This document shows positions 1 to 10,048 of a stretch of DNA of 64,000 nucleotides, in pieces. Source of the DNA: Microvirga lenta. Its GTDB lineage: Bacteria; Pseudomonadota; Alphaproteobacteria; Rhizobiales; Beijerinckiaceae. Where the stretch lies: the NCBI RefSeq assembly GCF_020532555.1, contig NZ_JAJBBR010000005.1:310001-374000 (forward strand). Reading direction: 5' to 3'. A program made the position numbers and the translations under genes. The first letter of the stretch is position 1; the number at the start of each line of letters is the position of its first letter. The notes beneath the pieces were generated by a model. That model searched no databases and had not been told where the DNA came from. It saw nothing but the letters and a program-made list of their open reading frames with translations.

Positions 1-2
1 TC

Positions 3-413
3 GCGTTCCCGAACGATCCGACCAATGGCGGCCGCGCGCTCCTGCTCCTGCAGGACAAGGGCCTGATCAAGCTGAAGGACGGCGTGGGCTTCAAGCCGAC
101 GATCCTCGACATCACCGAGAACAAGAAGAACCTGAAATTCGTCGAGATCGACGCCGCCCAGGCTCCGCGCGTGCTCGACGACGTCGATGCCGCCGTCATC
201 AACACCAACTACGCCACGCAGGCCGGCCTCGACCCGGTGAAGGATGCGCTCACCCGTGAAGACCCGAAGGGGCCTTACGTGAACGTCATCGCCGTGCGCG
301 CCGAGGACAAGGACAAGCCGTGGGTGAAGACCTTCGTCGAAGCCTACCGCACGCCCGAGGTGAAGAAGTTCGTGGAAGAGAAGTTCAAGGGCGCGGTTCT
401 CACGAGTTGGTAA
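3..413 (+). CDS. metQ: MetQ/NlpA-family methionine-binding lipoprotein, 3' part only
   Basis: This is the C-terminal 136 codons of a gene whose start lies left of the window; the frame is open from base 3 to TAA at 411-413. The peptide begins with an NDPTNGGRALLLLQ stretch, typical of the MetQ/NlpA lipoprotein family, and later contains NTNYATQAGLDP. The family comprises outer-leaflet lipoproteins that deliver D/L-methionine to the MetNI ABC importer. metN and metI are expected upstream, outside the window. A strong terminator follows 25 bases after the stop. The signal peptide and lipobox cannot be seen, so substrate specificity is inferred from family only. Confidence 0.88.
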   Translation, partial: AFPNDPTNGGRALLLLQDKGLIKLKDGVGFKPTILDITENKKNLKFVEIDAAQAPRVLDDVDAAVINTNYATQAGLDPVKDALTREDPKGPYVNVIAVRAEDKDKPWVKTFVEAYRTPEVKKFVEEKFKGAVLTSW

Positions 414-438
414 GCCTCTCGAAGGGTTGACCTCACTC

Positions 439-464
439 GGCCGGGCCTCGTGCCCGGCCTTTTT
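439..464 (+). terminator. Rho-independent terminator after metQ
   Basis: An 8-bp perfect stem GGCCGGGC / GCCCGGCC with a 5-nt loop is followed by a T run at 460-464. It ends the metQ transcript and separates it from the converging flavodoxin-like gene. Confidence 0.85.
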
Positions 465-470
465 CATGGT

Positions 471-1550
471 CTATTTCTGCCGGGGTTCGGGCAGCCCCTC
501 TCCCGCCTGGATCAGGCCCCCTGCCCTCTGGGCCCTGGCCGCCTCGAGCAGGGTGCGCGCCGCATTGCGCACCTCGTCCTGCACCGCATGGTCGTGGTCG
601 AGCTCGTCATGGCTCGTGGCATAGGGCTTCCAGTAGCCGATGTAGCGGTCCAGCTCCGCCGCCGCCCCGGCGGGGTGGAGCCCCATGGAGCGCAGCCAAT
701 CCGCCAGGCTGCGGCGCACGCCTTCCGCGCCCTCCGCATCCCCATGGACGATCACGGAAAACACGCGGCCCGCCAGGTGCCTGGGATAGTCCCAGCCTTC
801 CAGCTCCATGGCCTTTGCGCCCTCGGCGTCCTTCCCGTGGGTGGAGGTCGGATCCGGATTGCCGCCATCGGCGCAGACCAGCCTGTCCATCATCAGCTTC
901 ATGGGCGACGAGACCTGATACCAGTTCACGGGCGTGAGCAGCATCACCCCGTGCGCCTCGACCCATTTCGGGTAGATCTCGTTCATCCAGTCCTGCGTCT
1001 GCCCGAGCGAGTAGTTGGGATAGCAGGAGCATGGCCAGTGGCAGAGCGCGGCGGCGGTCGAGAAGCACGTCTTGCAGGGGTGGATGTGGCGGCCGTATTC
1101 CGAGCTCAGGCGGCTGAGGTCGAGGTGCTCGACCTCGACGCCGGGTGTGAACGCGAAAACCTCGCGCGCGACCTGCGAGAGGCGGTAGGTCTTGGACATC
1201 TCGCCCGGACAGGTGTGTTCGCTGCGCGAGGCGCCGCTGACGATGAGGATGCGCAGCGGCCCGCTCGGATCCTCATGGCGCCGCTCGGCCTCCCTGATCG
1301 CCTCCTGCGCCGCGAGCCAGTCCACCGATAGAACGTAGTCCGGATCGGCGAAGCCGGGGCCCGCCTTGCGCGTCCTCGGGCTCTTGCGGTGGTGGCTGTA
1401 GGCGTCCCAGGCCGCGGCGGCGATCCTGTCGAGTTCGTCCCTGAGATCGTCGAATGCCGGGTCCTCGAACTGGCCGAGGAAGCGCTTGCGGTACTCCTCC
1501 TCGCTCAGAGTCGGATCCGGCGTTCCTTGGCGCGGCGCGAGGGAGGGCAC
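471..1550 (-). CDS. Flavodoxin-like NAD(P)H-dependent oxidoreductase
   Basis: A 359-aa protein. The GTG start at 1550 is chosen because AAGGAA lies 6 nt upstream; the frame stays open further up but has no ribosome site. Roughly the first 95 residues are an acidic, helical extension. The flavodoxin/FMN-reductase core begins at RILIVSGASRSEHTCPGE, a phosphate-binding loop that would hold FMN. A cysteine cluster (HPCKTC, then LCHWPCSCYP) follows and recalls iron-sulfur flavoproteins, although the spacing is not the canonical one. A VNWYQVSSPMKLMMDRL segment is typical of the family. The gene diverges from the aldo/keto reductase at 1744. Substrate is unknown. Confidence 0.75.
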   Translation of the reverse strand: MPSLAPRQGTPDPTLSEEEYRKRFLGQFEDPAFDDLRDELDRIAAAAWDAYSHHRKSPRTRKAGPGFADPDYVLSVDWLAAQEAIREAERRHEDPSGPLRILIVSGASRSEHTCPGEMSKTYRLSQVAREVFAFTPGVEVEHLDLSRLSSEYGRHIHPCKTCFSTAAALCHWPCSCYPNYSLGQTQDWMNEIYPKWVEAHGVMLLTPVNWYQVSSPMKLMMDRLVCADGGNPDPTSTHGKDAEGAKAMELEGWDYPRHLAGRVFSVIVHGDAEGAEGVRRSLADWLRSMGLHPAGAAAELDRYIGYWKPYATSHDELDHDHAVQDEVRNAARTLLEAARAQRAGGLIQAGEGLPEPRQK

Positions 1551-1743
1551 GGCATGTTCCTTCGGGGATGGTGGAAGCTCCGCTCGATGCAACGCGGGGA
1601 AAGCTGGACTGTTCCTCCCGCTGCAGCCCTCGCATAAACGAGGGCCTGCCCTGCATGGGGCTGGGGTTTGCACATGCAGCGGCATGCCCTAGCTCTTGGC
1701 GGGCATCCCGACACATCGACGATCCACCAGACAAGGAATGTAC

Positions 1744-2568
1744 ATGTCCCATCCATCCCTTCCGCTCAACGACGGCAGGCAGATGCCGCAGCTCGGCTTC
1801 GGCGTGTGGCAGGTCGAGAACGGGGTCGCGACGAGCATCGTCAAGCAGGCCATCGATGCCGGGTACCGCTCCATCGACACGGCCATGATCTACCGCAACG
1901 AGGAAGGAGTCGGCGAGGCCGTCCGTCAGGCGGGCGTGCCGCGCGAGGAGCTGTTCATCACGACCAAGCTCTGGAACGACGACCAGGGCTACGACACCAC
2001 GCTGAAGGCCTTCGACGCGAGCATGAAGCGTCTGGGGCTCGATTACGTGGATCTCTACCTCATCCACTGGCCGACCTGGAAGCGCGACGCCTATCCGGAC
2101 ACCTGGCGCGCCTTCATCAAGCTCAAGGAGGAGGGCCGCACCAAGTCCATCGGCGTGTCCAACTTCAACATTCCGCATCTGCAGCGGCTTTTCGACGAGA
2201 CGGGCGTGGTGCCGGCGGTGAACCAGATCGAGCTGCATCCCCGCTTCCAGCAGCGGGAGCTGCGCGCCTTCCACGCCGAGCACGGCATCGTCACCGAAGC
2301 CTGGAGCCCGCTCGGGCAAGGCACCCTGCTCGAGGACGAGCAGCTCGCGGCCATCGCCCGCAAGCACAACAAGACCTCGGCGCAGGTGATCCTTCGCTGG
2401 CACCTGGACAACGGCATCGTCGCCATTCCGAAATCGGCGACGCCGTCGCGCATCCGCGAGAACTTCGACGTGTTCGATTTCACGCTCGACGCGGAGGACA
2501 TGCGGGCCATCGAGAAGCTCGACGACAAGGGCGGGCGCGTCGGTCCCGACCCCGAGCTGTTCACCTGA
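1744..2568 (+). CDS. Aldo/keto reductase (AKR5-like, 2,5-diketo-D-gluconate reductase type)
   Basis: A 274-aa NADPH-dependent carbonyl reductase of the monomeric TIM-barrel AKR superfamily. The catalytic tetrad is visible: Asp and Tyr in SIDTAMIYRNEEGVG, Lys in TTKLW, and His in LIHWPTW. The cofactor motif IPKSATPSRIREN near residue 215 is intact. Start ATG 1744 has AAGGA 6 nt upstream; an in-frame ATG at 1738 is too close to that site. Length is normal for DkgA/DkgB-type enzymes. The gene is divergent from the flavodoxin-like gene and convergent with the VOC gene 18 bases downstream. The physiological substrate cannot be told from sequence. Confidence 0.88.
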   Translation: MSHPSLPLNDGRQMPQLGFGVWQVENGVATSIVKQAIDAGYRSIDTAMIYRNEEGVGEAVRQAGVPREELFITTKLWNDDQGYDTTLKAFDASMKRLGLDYVDLYLIHWPTWKRDAYPDTWRAFIKLKEEGRTKSIGVSNFNIPHLQRLFDETGVVPAVNQIELHPRFQQRELRAFHAEHGIVTEAWSPLGQGTLLEDEQLAAIARKHNKTSAQVILRWHLDNGIVAIPKSATPSRIRENFDVFDFTLDAEDMRAIEKLDDKGGRVGPDPELFT

Positions 2569-2586
2569 TCGGGGCTTTTACCCGCT

Positions 2587-3078
2587 TCAACGCCCCATGG
2601 CGTTGAAGCTCGCGCCGAGGGGCTCCCGGAGCTCGATCCGGTGGCGCCCGTTGTCGCGGATCTGCGCTATCCGGAAATCGCCCTCGAGCTCGTCCTGGGG
2701 CTCCTCGAGGATGTCGACGCCCTCGGCCCGCAGCCGTGAGACCTCCCTGTCCACATCCTGCACCAGCACGCTGACGACGGGAGCGCGGGTGGCTCCCGTG
2801 GCGTCGAGGTTCGGTCCCGGTCCCGGCGGCATCGGATGATCGGCCTCGGCGATCTCGAGCAGGAAGCCGCTTCGTTCCATCAGGGCCACCCGCTCGCGCA
2901 GGAGACTGCGGGTCGAGAGCAGCCGGAAGCCGAGCCTGTCGCGATACCATGCGACCGTCTCGTCGAAATCGGGCGTGCGGATGGAGGCGGAGCTCGGCCT
3001 GGAGACGGGAGCGCTCGCGGCGGGACCGGGAGCCGTCATCGGGACGGCCAGGGCCAGAAGCGGAAGAAGGGCGAGCAT
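2587..3078 (-). CDS. Exported VOC (glyoxalase/bleomycin-resistance) family protein
   Basis: A 163-aa protein with an apparent N-terminal signal peptide (MLALLPLLALAVPM followed by an Ala/Pro-rich region) and one vicinal-oxygen-chelate domain. ATG 3078 is preferred because GAGG sits 7 nt upstream. The VOC domain starts at SIRTPDFDETVAWYRDRLGF, has the central FLLEIAEAD strand, and ends with DNGRHRIELREP. Only some of the usual metal ligands can be guessed, so it may bind rather than transform its ligand. A periplasmic VOC protein is less common than a cytosolic one; if translation starts upstream, the hydrophobic run would be internal. Function unknown. Confidence 0.65.
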   Translation of the reverse strand: MLALLPLLALAVPMTAPGPAASAPVSRPSSASIRTPDFDETVAWYRDRLGFRLLSTRSLLRERVALMERSGFLLEIAEADHPMPPGPGPNLDATGATRAPVVSVLVQDVDREVSRLRAEGVDILEEPQDELEGDFRIAQIRDNGRHRIELREPLGASFNAMGR

Positions 3079-3202
3079 GCGAAAGCCTCGACGCCACCTG
3101 CCCAGGATAGTCCCGTTCGCGCTCACGCCCTGACCTTTCGTTAGCCGTGCACAGATGAACGCGACTACACCCGTATCGTTCGGCAATCCAGGGGCGGCGG
3201 GA

Positions 3203-3655
3203 TCACGTCTCGTTGCTCACGAGCTTCTGGAGCAGGCGGGCGAGCTCCGCGGCCTCCCCTTCCGCGAGACGGCAGCCGACATAGCGGCTGATCGCCGGGC
3301 CGTAGACGGCCCACATCCGGCGCTGGAGCGCCCTACCCTCATCGGTGATCTCGATGAGCTGACGGCGCCTGTCGCCGGGATAGGGAATGCGCCGGACCAG
3401 GCCCTCGGCCTCCATCCGGTCGAGGAGCCGCGAGAGATTGTACTGCTCGAACAGGACCTCGCGCTCGATTTCCCGCGGCGTGCGGCGGCCCTCCGCCGCC
3501 TTCTTGAGCGACAGCAGCACGTCGTACCAGGCGAGCGGCGGAAAGCCGGCCTGCTTCAGATCGGCCTCGATCCGGCCCGCCACCTCCCGTCCGCCCCGGA
3601 TCAGGCGGACCCAGGCATCGGTCACGGCCTCGGACGGGTTCTGCGGTTCTTGCAT
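3203..3655 (-). CDS. MarR-family transcriptional regulator
   Basis: About 150 aa with a winged-helix MarR fold: helices to about residue 60, a recognition region around TPREIEREVLFEQYNLSRLL, and a wing at VRRIPYPGDRRRQLIEITDEG. That last segment is the classic MarR DxRxxxxxLT-like signature. ATG 3655 is preferred over the in-frame ATGs at 3692 and 3709, because those would place the start inside the operator-like palindromes and none has a Shine-Dalgarno site. It is divergent from doxX and a glutathione transferase, so it probably represses them and itself through the palindromes between them. The ligand is presumably an electrophile or phenolic compound; this is inference. Confidence 0.85.
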   Translation of the reverse strand: MQEPQNPSEAVTDAWVRLIRGGREVAGRIEADLKQAGFPPLAWYDVLLSLKKAAEGRRTPREIEREVLFEQYNLSRLLDRMEAEGLVRRIPYPGDRRRQLIEITDEGRALQRRMWAVYGPAISRYVGCRLAEGEAAELARLLQKLVSNET

Positions 3656-3679
3656 TCCGGCAAAGCTCCCTCTCGATTC

Positions 3680-3741
3680 ATGCAATTGCATCATGTTTGA
3701 CTTATACATGCAAGTGCATACAAATATCTATGCATCTGCAT
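3680..3741. promoter_or_regulatory. Three ATGCAnnTGCAT operator-like palindromes
   Basis: Three copies of ATGCA-NN-TGCAT lie at 3680-3691 (AT centre), 3708-3719 (AG centre) and 3730-3741 (TC centre), spaced 28 and 22 bp start to start. They sit in the MarR-doxX intergenic region. The rightmost one ends just before the GGAGG ribosome site of doxX. Dyads of this size are typical MarR dimer sites, so these are the likely operators for both divergent promoters. Confidence 0.7.
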
Positions 3742-3751
3742 GGAGGTTCCA

Positions 3752-4204
3752 ATGACCCGCACGAATACAACTCCCGAAGCCTACGGCGTTCTTCTGCTCC
3801 GCGTCTCCCTCGGCGTCATGTTCATCGCCCACAGCGTCGTCCTGAAGTGGATGACCTTCACCCTCGCGGGCACGGCCCAGTACTTCGAATCGCTTGGCCT
3901 GCCCGCCTTCCTCGCCTATGCCACCTTCTGGGCCGAGTTCATCGGCGGCGTTCTGCTGGTGCTGGGCGTCCAGAGCCGCTGGGTGTCGCTGGCCCTCGTG
4001 CCGGTGCTCGCCGGGGCGACCTGGGTCCATCTCGGCAACGGCTGGGTCTTCTCCGCGCCGGGCGGCGGCTGGGAATACCCGCTCTACCTGATCGTCCTCT
4101 CCGTCGCTCAGGCCCTTCTCGGGGATGGCGCCCATGCGCTCAGCCCCTCGCGTTCCCTGCCATTCGGCCGTCCGGCTCCGTCCCTGGGCCGCGCCGCCGC
4201 CTGA
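3752..4204 (+). CDS. DoxX-family membrane protein
   Basis: A 150-aa integral membrane protein with four predicted hydrophobic segments (around YGVLLLRVSLGVMFIAHS, AFLAYATFWAEFIGGVLLVL, VSLALVPVLAGATW and YPLYLIVLSVAQALL), matching the DoxX/DoxD-like family. ATG 3752 follows GGAGG by 5 nt; an upstream in-frame ATG at 3740 lacks such a site. It precedes a glutathione transferase gene by 31 bases, and both are probably co-transcribed under the divergent MarR regulator. DoxX-like proteins are linked to redox and thiol stress in several bacteria, but the biochemical role here is unknown. Confidence 0.85.
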   Translation: MTRTNTTPEAYGVLLLRVSLGVMFIAHSVVLKWMTFTLAGTAQYFESLGLPAFLAYATFWAEFIGGVLLVLGVQSRWVSLALVPVLAGATWVHLGNGWVFSAPGGGWEYPLYLIVLSVAQALLGDGAHALSPSRSLPFGRPAPSLGRAAA

Positions 4205-4235
4205 TCCACCCACCCTCGCCTTTCGGAGACCTGAT

Positions 4236-4853
4236 ATGAAGCTCTACTACACCCCCGGCGCCTGCTCGCTCGCCGTCCACATCGCCGCTCGCGAGGCGGG
4301 CCTGCCGCTGACCCTGGAGAAGGTCGACCTCGCCACCCGCAAGACCGAGACCGGCGCGGATTTCGCCGCGATCAACCCGAAGGGCTACGTGCCGGCGGTC
4401 GCCCTGCCGGAGGGCGAAGTCCTGACCGAGGCGGCCGCCCTCCTGCTCTTCGTGGCCGACCGCCAGCCGGAAGCGGGGCTCGCCCCGGCCCCAGCCACGA
4501 TGGAGCGCCACCGCCTGCACGAGTGGCTCGCCTTCATCACGTCCGAGATCCACAAGGGTTTCGGCCCGCTGTGGAACCCCTCGACGCCCGACTCGGTCAA
4601 GCAGGCCACGAAGGACAAGCTGGCGCAGCGCTTCACCTATCTCGACAAGGTGCTGGCCCAGCAGCCCTTCCTGACCGGCGAGCGCTTCACGGTGGCCGAT
4701 GCCTACCTGTTCACGGTGACGAACTGGGCGAACTACCACGCCGTCGACCTGACGCCTTACGCCAACCTGCGCGCCTTCCTCGACCGGGTCGCCGCGCGCC
4801 CGAAGGTGCAGGAAGCTCTGGCCGCCGAAGGCCTGCTGAAGCAGGCGGCCTGA
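4236..4853 (+). CDS. Glutathione S-transferase (Beta-class like, GstA)
   Basis: A 205-aa cytosolic glutathione transferase. The thioredoxin-like N-terminal domain starts with MKLYYTPGACSLAVHIA, in which Cys10 is the Beta-class catalytic cysteine position. The NPKGYVPAV segment carries the cis-proline of the glutathione site. The all-helical C-terminal domain contains the N-capping motif FTVADAYLFTV. It conjugates or reduces electrophiles with glutathione. ATG 4236 matches the family start, with CGGAGA a few bases upstream. It is the second gene of a doxX-gst operon divergent from marR, and a terminator closes the unit. This arrangement suggests an inducible response to an electrophile. Confidence 0.9.
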   Translation: MKLYYTPGACSLAVHIAAREAGLPLTLEKVDLATRKTETGADFAAINPKGYVPAVALPEGEVLTEAAALLLFVADRQPEAGLAPAPATMERHRLHEWLAFITSEIHKGFGPLWNPSTPDSVKQATKDKLAQRFTYLDKVLAQQPFLTGERFTVADAYLFTVTNWANYHAVDLTPYANLRAFLDRVAARPKVQEALAAEGLLKQAA

Positions 4854-4874
4854 CGCGCCCGATGAACGACAAAA

Positions 4875-4899
4875 GCCCCGGATCGCTCCGGGGCCTTTT
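4875..4899. terminator. Bidirectional terminator between gst and the RTX gene
   Basis: An 8-bp stem GCCCCGGA / TCCGGGGC with a 4-nt loop is flanked by AAAA on the left and TTTT on the right. It can terminate both gst (+) and the converging RTX gene (-). Confidence 0.8.
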
Positions 4900-4945
4900 C
4901 TTGGCGCGGCTGATTCAGCTCCTGCCGACGCTGCGGCGAGCATCG

Positions 4946-6577
4946 TCAGAGAACGAGAAAGTCGTCCGCTTTCAGAGCCGTCCTCGCCTTCACCTGCGCG
5001 AACTTCACCGCCGCATGGTCCGTGCCCGAACCGTCAGCGTCGTAATACAGCGCGCCGGTCTTGGCGTTGAAGACGATCCGGTCGTCCTCGTCGAGCGCCT
5101 TCCGGCCGATGCGGAACGCATCCTTGTCGAGCACGCCCTTCTCCAGCTTGAACACCTTCTTCGACAGCTGGATCGTGTCGTCCGGGCGCGAGAAGTCGAG
5201 CACCCGGTCAACGTTCTTCTTCAGCCTGGTGCTGAACACGAACACGTCCGCTCCCTCGCCGCCGGCGAGCTTGTCGTTCCCGAGCCCGCCATTGAGCCGG
5301 TCGTTTCCATCCCCGCCTATGAGCCGGTCGGCCTTCTTGCCGCCCTTGAGGGTGAGAGGGGTTGCTGCGGTCGCGAGGGGTGTGGGGGCCACGAGGGGAG
5401 CCTTTACAGTTGTCTCGCCGCCCGAGTCGCGAACTAGAGCCGACAAATCGATAATAAGGTCATCGAACTGTGCAAACTCGACCTCCGTAAGCCGATCAGT
5501 ACCTGTGCCGATTCCTGCACGGTTGTCTCTGATCGTCACCGCTCCATCATCACCAAGAGTGATGGTGTAGTCGGTTGCGCGGCTGACAAATACCGCATAG
5601 TCCGTTCCAGCACCGCCCGAAAGAACGTCGTCGCCGAAGCTGCCGGTTAGAGTATCGCTCCCGCCATTGCCTTCGAGCGTGTCATTCCCAAACCCGCCAT
5701 GCAGTCCATTGGCAACATCGTTGCCAATGAAGTAGTCGGACCACTGACTGCCAACGACATTCTCGATGTTGCGGATCGTATCCCAGCTATAGGCAGAGGT
5801 CTGCTGCTCTTCAGTAATCCTTAGGTCAACGACAACGTCTGGGATATTGAAGAATACGGTATCGGCACCGCCACCGCCATCGACATAATTGCGGCCTGTT
5901 CCCATACCGAATGTTTCTCCGCTGATACCACCGAAGGCAGTATCGTCACCGTCTCCAAAGTAAATATCTCCTGTGATGGTCCCGCTTGTTCCGTAATAGG
6001 TGTCGCTTTCTCTTCCCAGCAAAACTCGGCCTTCAATCGCTCCGCTGTTGTTGATGGTGTTAGAACTGCCGTGAGATCCGCGAATGGCCCACTCGAAGCC
6101 ACTGATCAGGCCCGTATTCTTAATGATATGGCCGCCGGTTTCGAAAGGGTCCTCATAGATGAAGATGCCGGCTTCGCCGCTGATCGTTCCGGAGTTGACG
6201 ATCACACTTTGAGGGCTGCATACGTAAACACCTGCCACTCCCCCAAGGGCCGTGCCTTCATTGGTCAAGATATTCGTAGCGGTCCCGTCATAAGATAGCT
6301 GGATGCCGTACTTGGTACCGAGCACCACTCCCGACATGCCGATACTGACATTCCCTTGGGTTACTATCGCGGATGACAATTGGCTAAATACCCTACCTTC
6401 GATCAGCAGAGTATTATTTGAACCGCCATCTATACCGTTCGCTTCCCGACCGAATGCCTCGATTTCAGCCCCTGCAGCAACAAAGACTCTGTCTCCCCTC
6501 AACAGATCCAGAGCATGGTCGTTGTCAGCATAAGTAGGAGGCAGCGGATTTGCCGGAGTGATCGTGTAGACGGCCAT
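4946..6577 (-). CDS. Secreted RTX (haemolysin-type calcium-binding repeat) protein with beta-helix-like N-terminus
   Basis: A 543-aa protein starting at ATG 6577 with GAGGT 6 nt upstream. It has no Sec signal peptide, as expected for a type I secretion substrate. The N-terminal 230 residues are Gly/Ser/Asn/Thr-rich with repeating short strands (for example TNEGTALGG, NSGTISGEA, NTGLISGFE), suggesting a right-handed beta-helix. Two clusters of GGxGxDxLxGG repeats follow, near residues 285-320 and 415-440. The C-terminus (DGSGTDHAAVKFA, ending DDFLVL) is typical of RTX exoproteins. No catalytic domain is recognised. GC content is clearly lower over the N-terminal two-thirds than over the C-terminal third, suggesting a mosaic origin. 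Likely a surface or adhesion protein. Confidence 0.8.
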   Translation of the reverse strand: MAVYTITPANPLPPTYADNDHALDLLRGDRVFVAAGAEIEAFGREANGIDGGSNNTLLIEGRVFSQLSSAIVTQGNVSIGMSGVVLGTKYGIQLSYDGTATNILTNEGTALGGVAGVYVCSPQSVIVNSGTISGEAGIFIYEDPFETGGHIIKNTGLISGFEWAIRGSHGSSNTINNSGAIEGRVLLGRESDTYYGTSGTITGDIYFGDGDDTAFGGISGETFGMGTGRNYVDGGGGADTVFFNIPDVVVDLRITEEQQTSAYSWDTIRNIENVVGSQWSDYFIGNDVANGLHGGFGNDTLEGNGGSDTLTGSFGDDVLSGGAGTDYAVFVSRATDYTITLGDDGAVTIRDNRAGIGTGTDRLTEVEFAQFDDLIIDLSALVRDSGGETTVKAPLVAPTPLATAATPLTLKGGKKADRLIGGDGNDRLNGGLGNDKLAGGEGADVFVFSTRLKKNVDRVLDFSRPDDTIQLSKKVFKLEKGVLDKDAFRIGRKALDEDDRIVFNAKTGALYYDADGSGTDHAAVKFAQVKARTALKADDFLVL

Positions 6578-6695
6578 GAAGGTACCTCGACACTGGCGAG
6601 CGACGATCCCCCTTATACTTTGTTACTCAGTTACGCAACCTATCCTTGGGTAAAGTACCCCGGTTCTCCTGCCAAGGTCACCTGGGCAGCAAGAG

Positions 6696-6728
6696 GCCCC
6701 GGAGTTTCCTCCGGGGCTTCTTTATTCT
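6696..6728. terminator. Hairpin between groEL and the RTX gene
   Basis: A perfect 9-bp stem GCCCCGGAG / CTCCGGGGC with a TTTC loop lies 86 bases beyond the groEL stop. The T-rich tail (TTCTTTATTCTT) lies on the plus-strand side, so as an intrinsic terminator it would read rightward. On the minus strand, where groEL is read, the tail is only weakly T-rich. Confidence 0.55.
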
Positions 6729-6802
6729 TACCGGCTTGGATCCCGGATCGGTGCCGCGTCACTGGCGTGGCGCGGCTTGTCCGGGACGACCCGTTGGGTC
6801 GC

Positions 6803-8443
<1,641 letters not shown>

Positions 8444-8505
8444 CTATGCCTCCAGTTGACTTGGACTCGTTGGGTTCGACTAGCTCGGGAAAGCGCGTCC
8501 GCGTG

Positions 8506-8793
8506 TTACGCGACCACGCCCATGATGTCGGATTCCTTCATGATCAGGAGGTCCTGACCGTCGATACGAACCTCGGTGCCGGACCACTTGCCGAAGAGCA
8601 CGCGATCGCCGGCCTTCACGTCGAGGGCAACAACCTTGCCGTTCTCGTCGCGGGCACCGGGGCCGACGGCGACGACTTCACCCTCTTGCGGCTTTTCCTT
8701 CGCGGTGTCCGGGATGATGATGCCGCCCTTGGTCTTCTCTTCGGCATCGATGCGGCGGACGACGACGCGGTCGTGCAGCGGACGGAACTTCAT
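8506..8793 (-). CDS. groES: Co-chaperonin GroES (10 kDa)
   Basis: A 95-aa co-chaperonin beginning [16 protein letters not shown], the standard GroES start, with AGAGGAA 5 nt before ATG 8793. The mobile loop [18 protein letters not shown] and the C-terminal strand [14 protein letters not shown] are present. It caps the GroEL ring as a heptamer. It is the first gene of groESL. The CIRCE dyad begins 57 bases upstream of its start codon. Confidence 0.98.
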   Translation of the reverse strand: MKFRPLHDRVVVRRIDAEEKTKGGIIIPDTAKEKPQEGEVVAVGPGARDENGKVVALDVKAGDRVLFGKWSGTEVRIDGQDLLIMKESDIMGVVA

Positions 8794-8849
8794 GGAACTT
8801 CCTCTTTGACTGTTAGCGCAGCCCCCAGTGGCCGCGTCCTTGTCTGCTG

Positions 8850-8876
8850 TTAGCACTGTCCGAGATCGAGTGCCAA
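8850..8876. promoter_or_regulatory. CIRCE element (HrcA operator) for groESL
   Basis: TTAGCACTG-N9-GAGTGCCAA matches the CIRCE inverted repeat (TTAGCACTC-N9-GAGTGCTAA) with one change per arm. It is placed upstream of groES. HrcA binds this site and represses groESL until heat shock. Confidence 0.92.
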
Positions 8877-8983
8877 CGCTGGCCGCGAGATAAGCTTGTC
8901 GCGGAGGCGAGTCAAGACATCCCACCCAATCTGATTAACGATCGTTAACGTATGGGCATGGCGGCGGGCGGCCACCTCCCCCG

Positions 8984-9829
8984 CTAGCGCCGGGACGTCA
9001 CCATCGCGGCGGCGACGATCAGGACGCCGCCGCCGAGGGTTGCCCAGGTCGGGATCTCATGGAACACCCCGTAGCCGATGGCCGCGGCCCAGATCAACGC
9101 GGTGTATTCCAGCGGAGCGAGCCGCGCCGCTTCCGCCTTGGCGTATGCGGTCGCCATCAGGACGTGGCCGATGACCCCGAGGACGCCCATGGACATGAAC
9201 CAGGCGAGATGGGTCAGGTCGAGGGGCTGCCAGAACAGAAGGCCGAAAGGCATGACAAGGGTCGCCGGGCCGATGTTCTGGAAGAACACGATGTGCATGA
9301 ACTTGTCGCGCTGCGCCCGCTGGCGCAGGAGCACGAGGCTCAGGGCATAGGTGACGGCGGACAGAAGCGCCGCCGCGACACCGGACCAGGAGCGGGCCGC
9401 CTCCGCCTCGCCCGACTGCCCCAGGACGACCACGAGGGTTCCGGCGAACCCGACGACGATGGCACCGATGATCCTGGCGTCGACCCGCTCCTTCAGCATG
9501 AGCAGGCCGAACAGGGCGATGAACATCGGCGACAGGAACGACAGCACAAGGGTCTCGGCCAGGGGCAACTCGCCCAGGGCGTAGAAGAAGCTGACGGCCG
9601 TCACGACGCCGGCGACGGAGCGCAGCAGGTTCGCCGTCACGGTCTCACGGCTGGGCCATCCCGGCCGCACGGCCAGCACCACGCCGGTCGCGATGAGGGA
9701 GCCGCAGGCGAAACGCAGAAAGGCGATCTGGAACGTGGGATAGTACGCGGACATCCCCTTGATGACCGCGTCCATGACGGACAGGACCGCGATGCCCGCG
9801 GCAGCCCGCAAGGCGGGACCGAAATTCAT
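8984..9829 (-). CDS. DMT-family (EamA) transporter
   Basis: A 281-aa, ten-helix membrane protein made of two EamA repeats. Helices are evident throughout, for example LRSVAGVVTAVSFFYALGEL, TLVLSFLSPMFIALFGLLML, IIGAIVVGFAGTLVVVL and ATLGGGVLIVAAAMV. ATG 9829 matches the usual DMT N-terminus (MNFGPALRAAAGIAVLSVMD); upstream codons lack a ribosome site. Members export amino acids, nucleotides or S-adenosylmethionine-like metabolites; the substrate here is unknown. It is a stand-alone gene between groESL and the divergent L,D-transpeptidase. Confidence 0.87.
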   Translation of the reverse strand: MNFGPALRAAAGIAVLSVMDAVIKGMSAYYPTFQIAFLRFACGSLIATGVVLAVRPGWPSRETVTANLLRSVAGVVTAVSFFYALGELPLAETLVLSFLSPMFIALFGLLMLKERVDARIIGAIVVGFAGTLVVVLGQSGEAEAARSWSGVAAALLSAVTYALSLVLLRQRAQRDKFMHIVFFQNIGPATLVMPFGLLFWQPLDLTHLAWFMSMGVLGVIGHVLMATAYAKAEAARLAPLEYTALIWAAAIGYGVFHEIPTWATLGGGVLIVAAAMVTSRR

Positions 9830-10048
9830 GATGATCTCGACGATCTGGAAGGTAGCCTCCGGAATGGAGGCTTCTCCGGCCTTTCGAGCGCTCTTACAGC
9901 ACTTCCCCGGGTGCCGCACCATCCGTTTTCATGCCTGTCGACAGGAAAGGAATTTCATCGGCCTGCAGTAGTAATTTCTGCAACCTTGACGGAAACAATC
10001 GCCAGGCTTTCCGTTAAATCCGAAACTCACCAACGACAGGATGCTTCG

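Noticed and set aside
471..1685. Longer N-terminus for the flavodoxin-like protein (start at 1685)
   Set aside because: The extra 45 residues are Arg/Pro/Cys noise; AAGGAA sits correctly only before the GTG at 1550.
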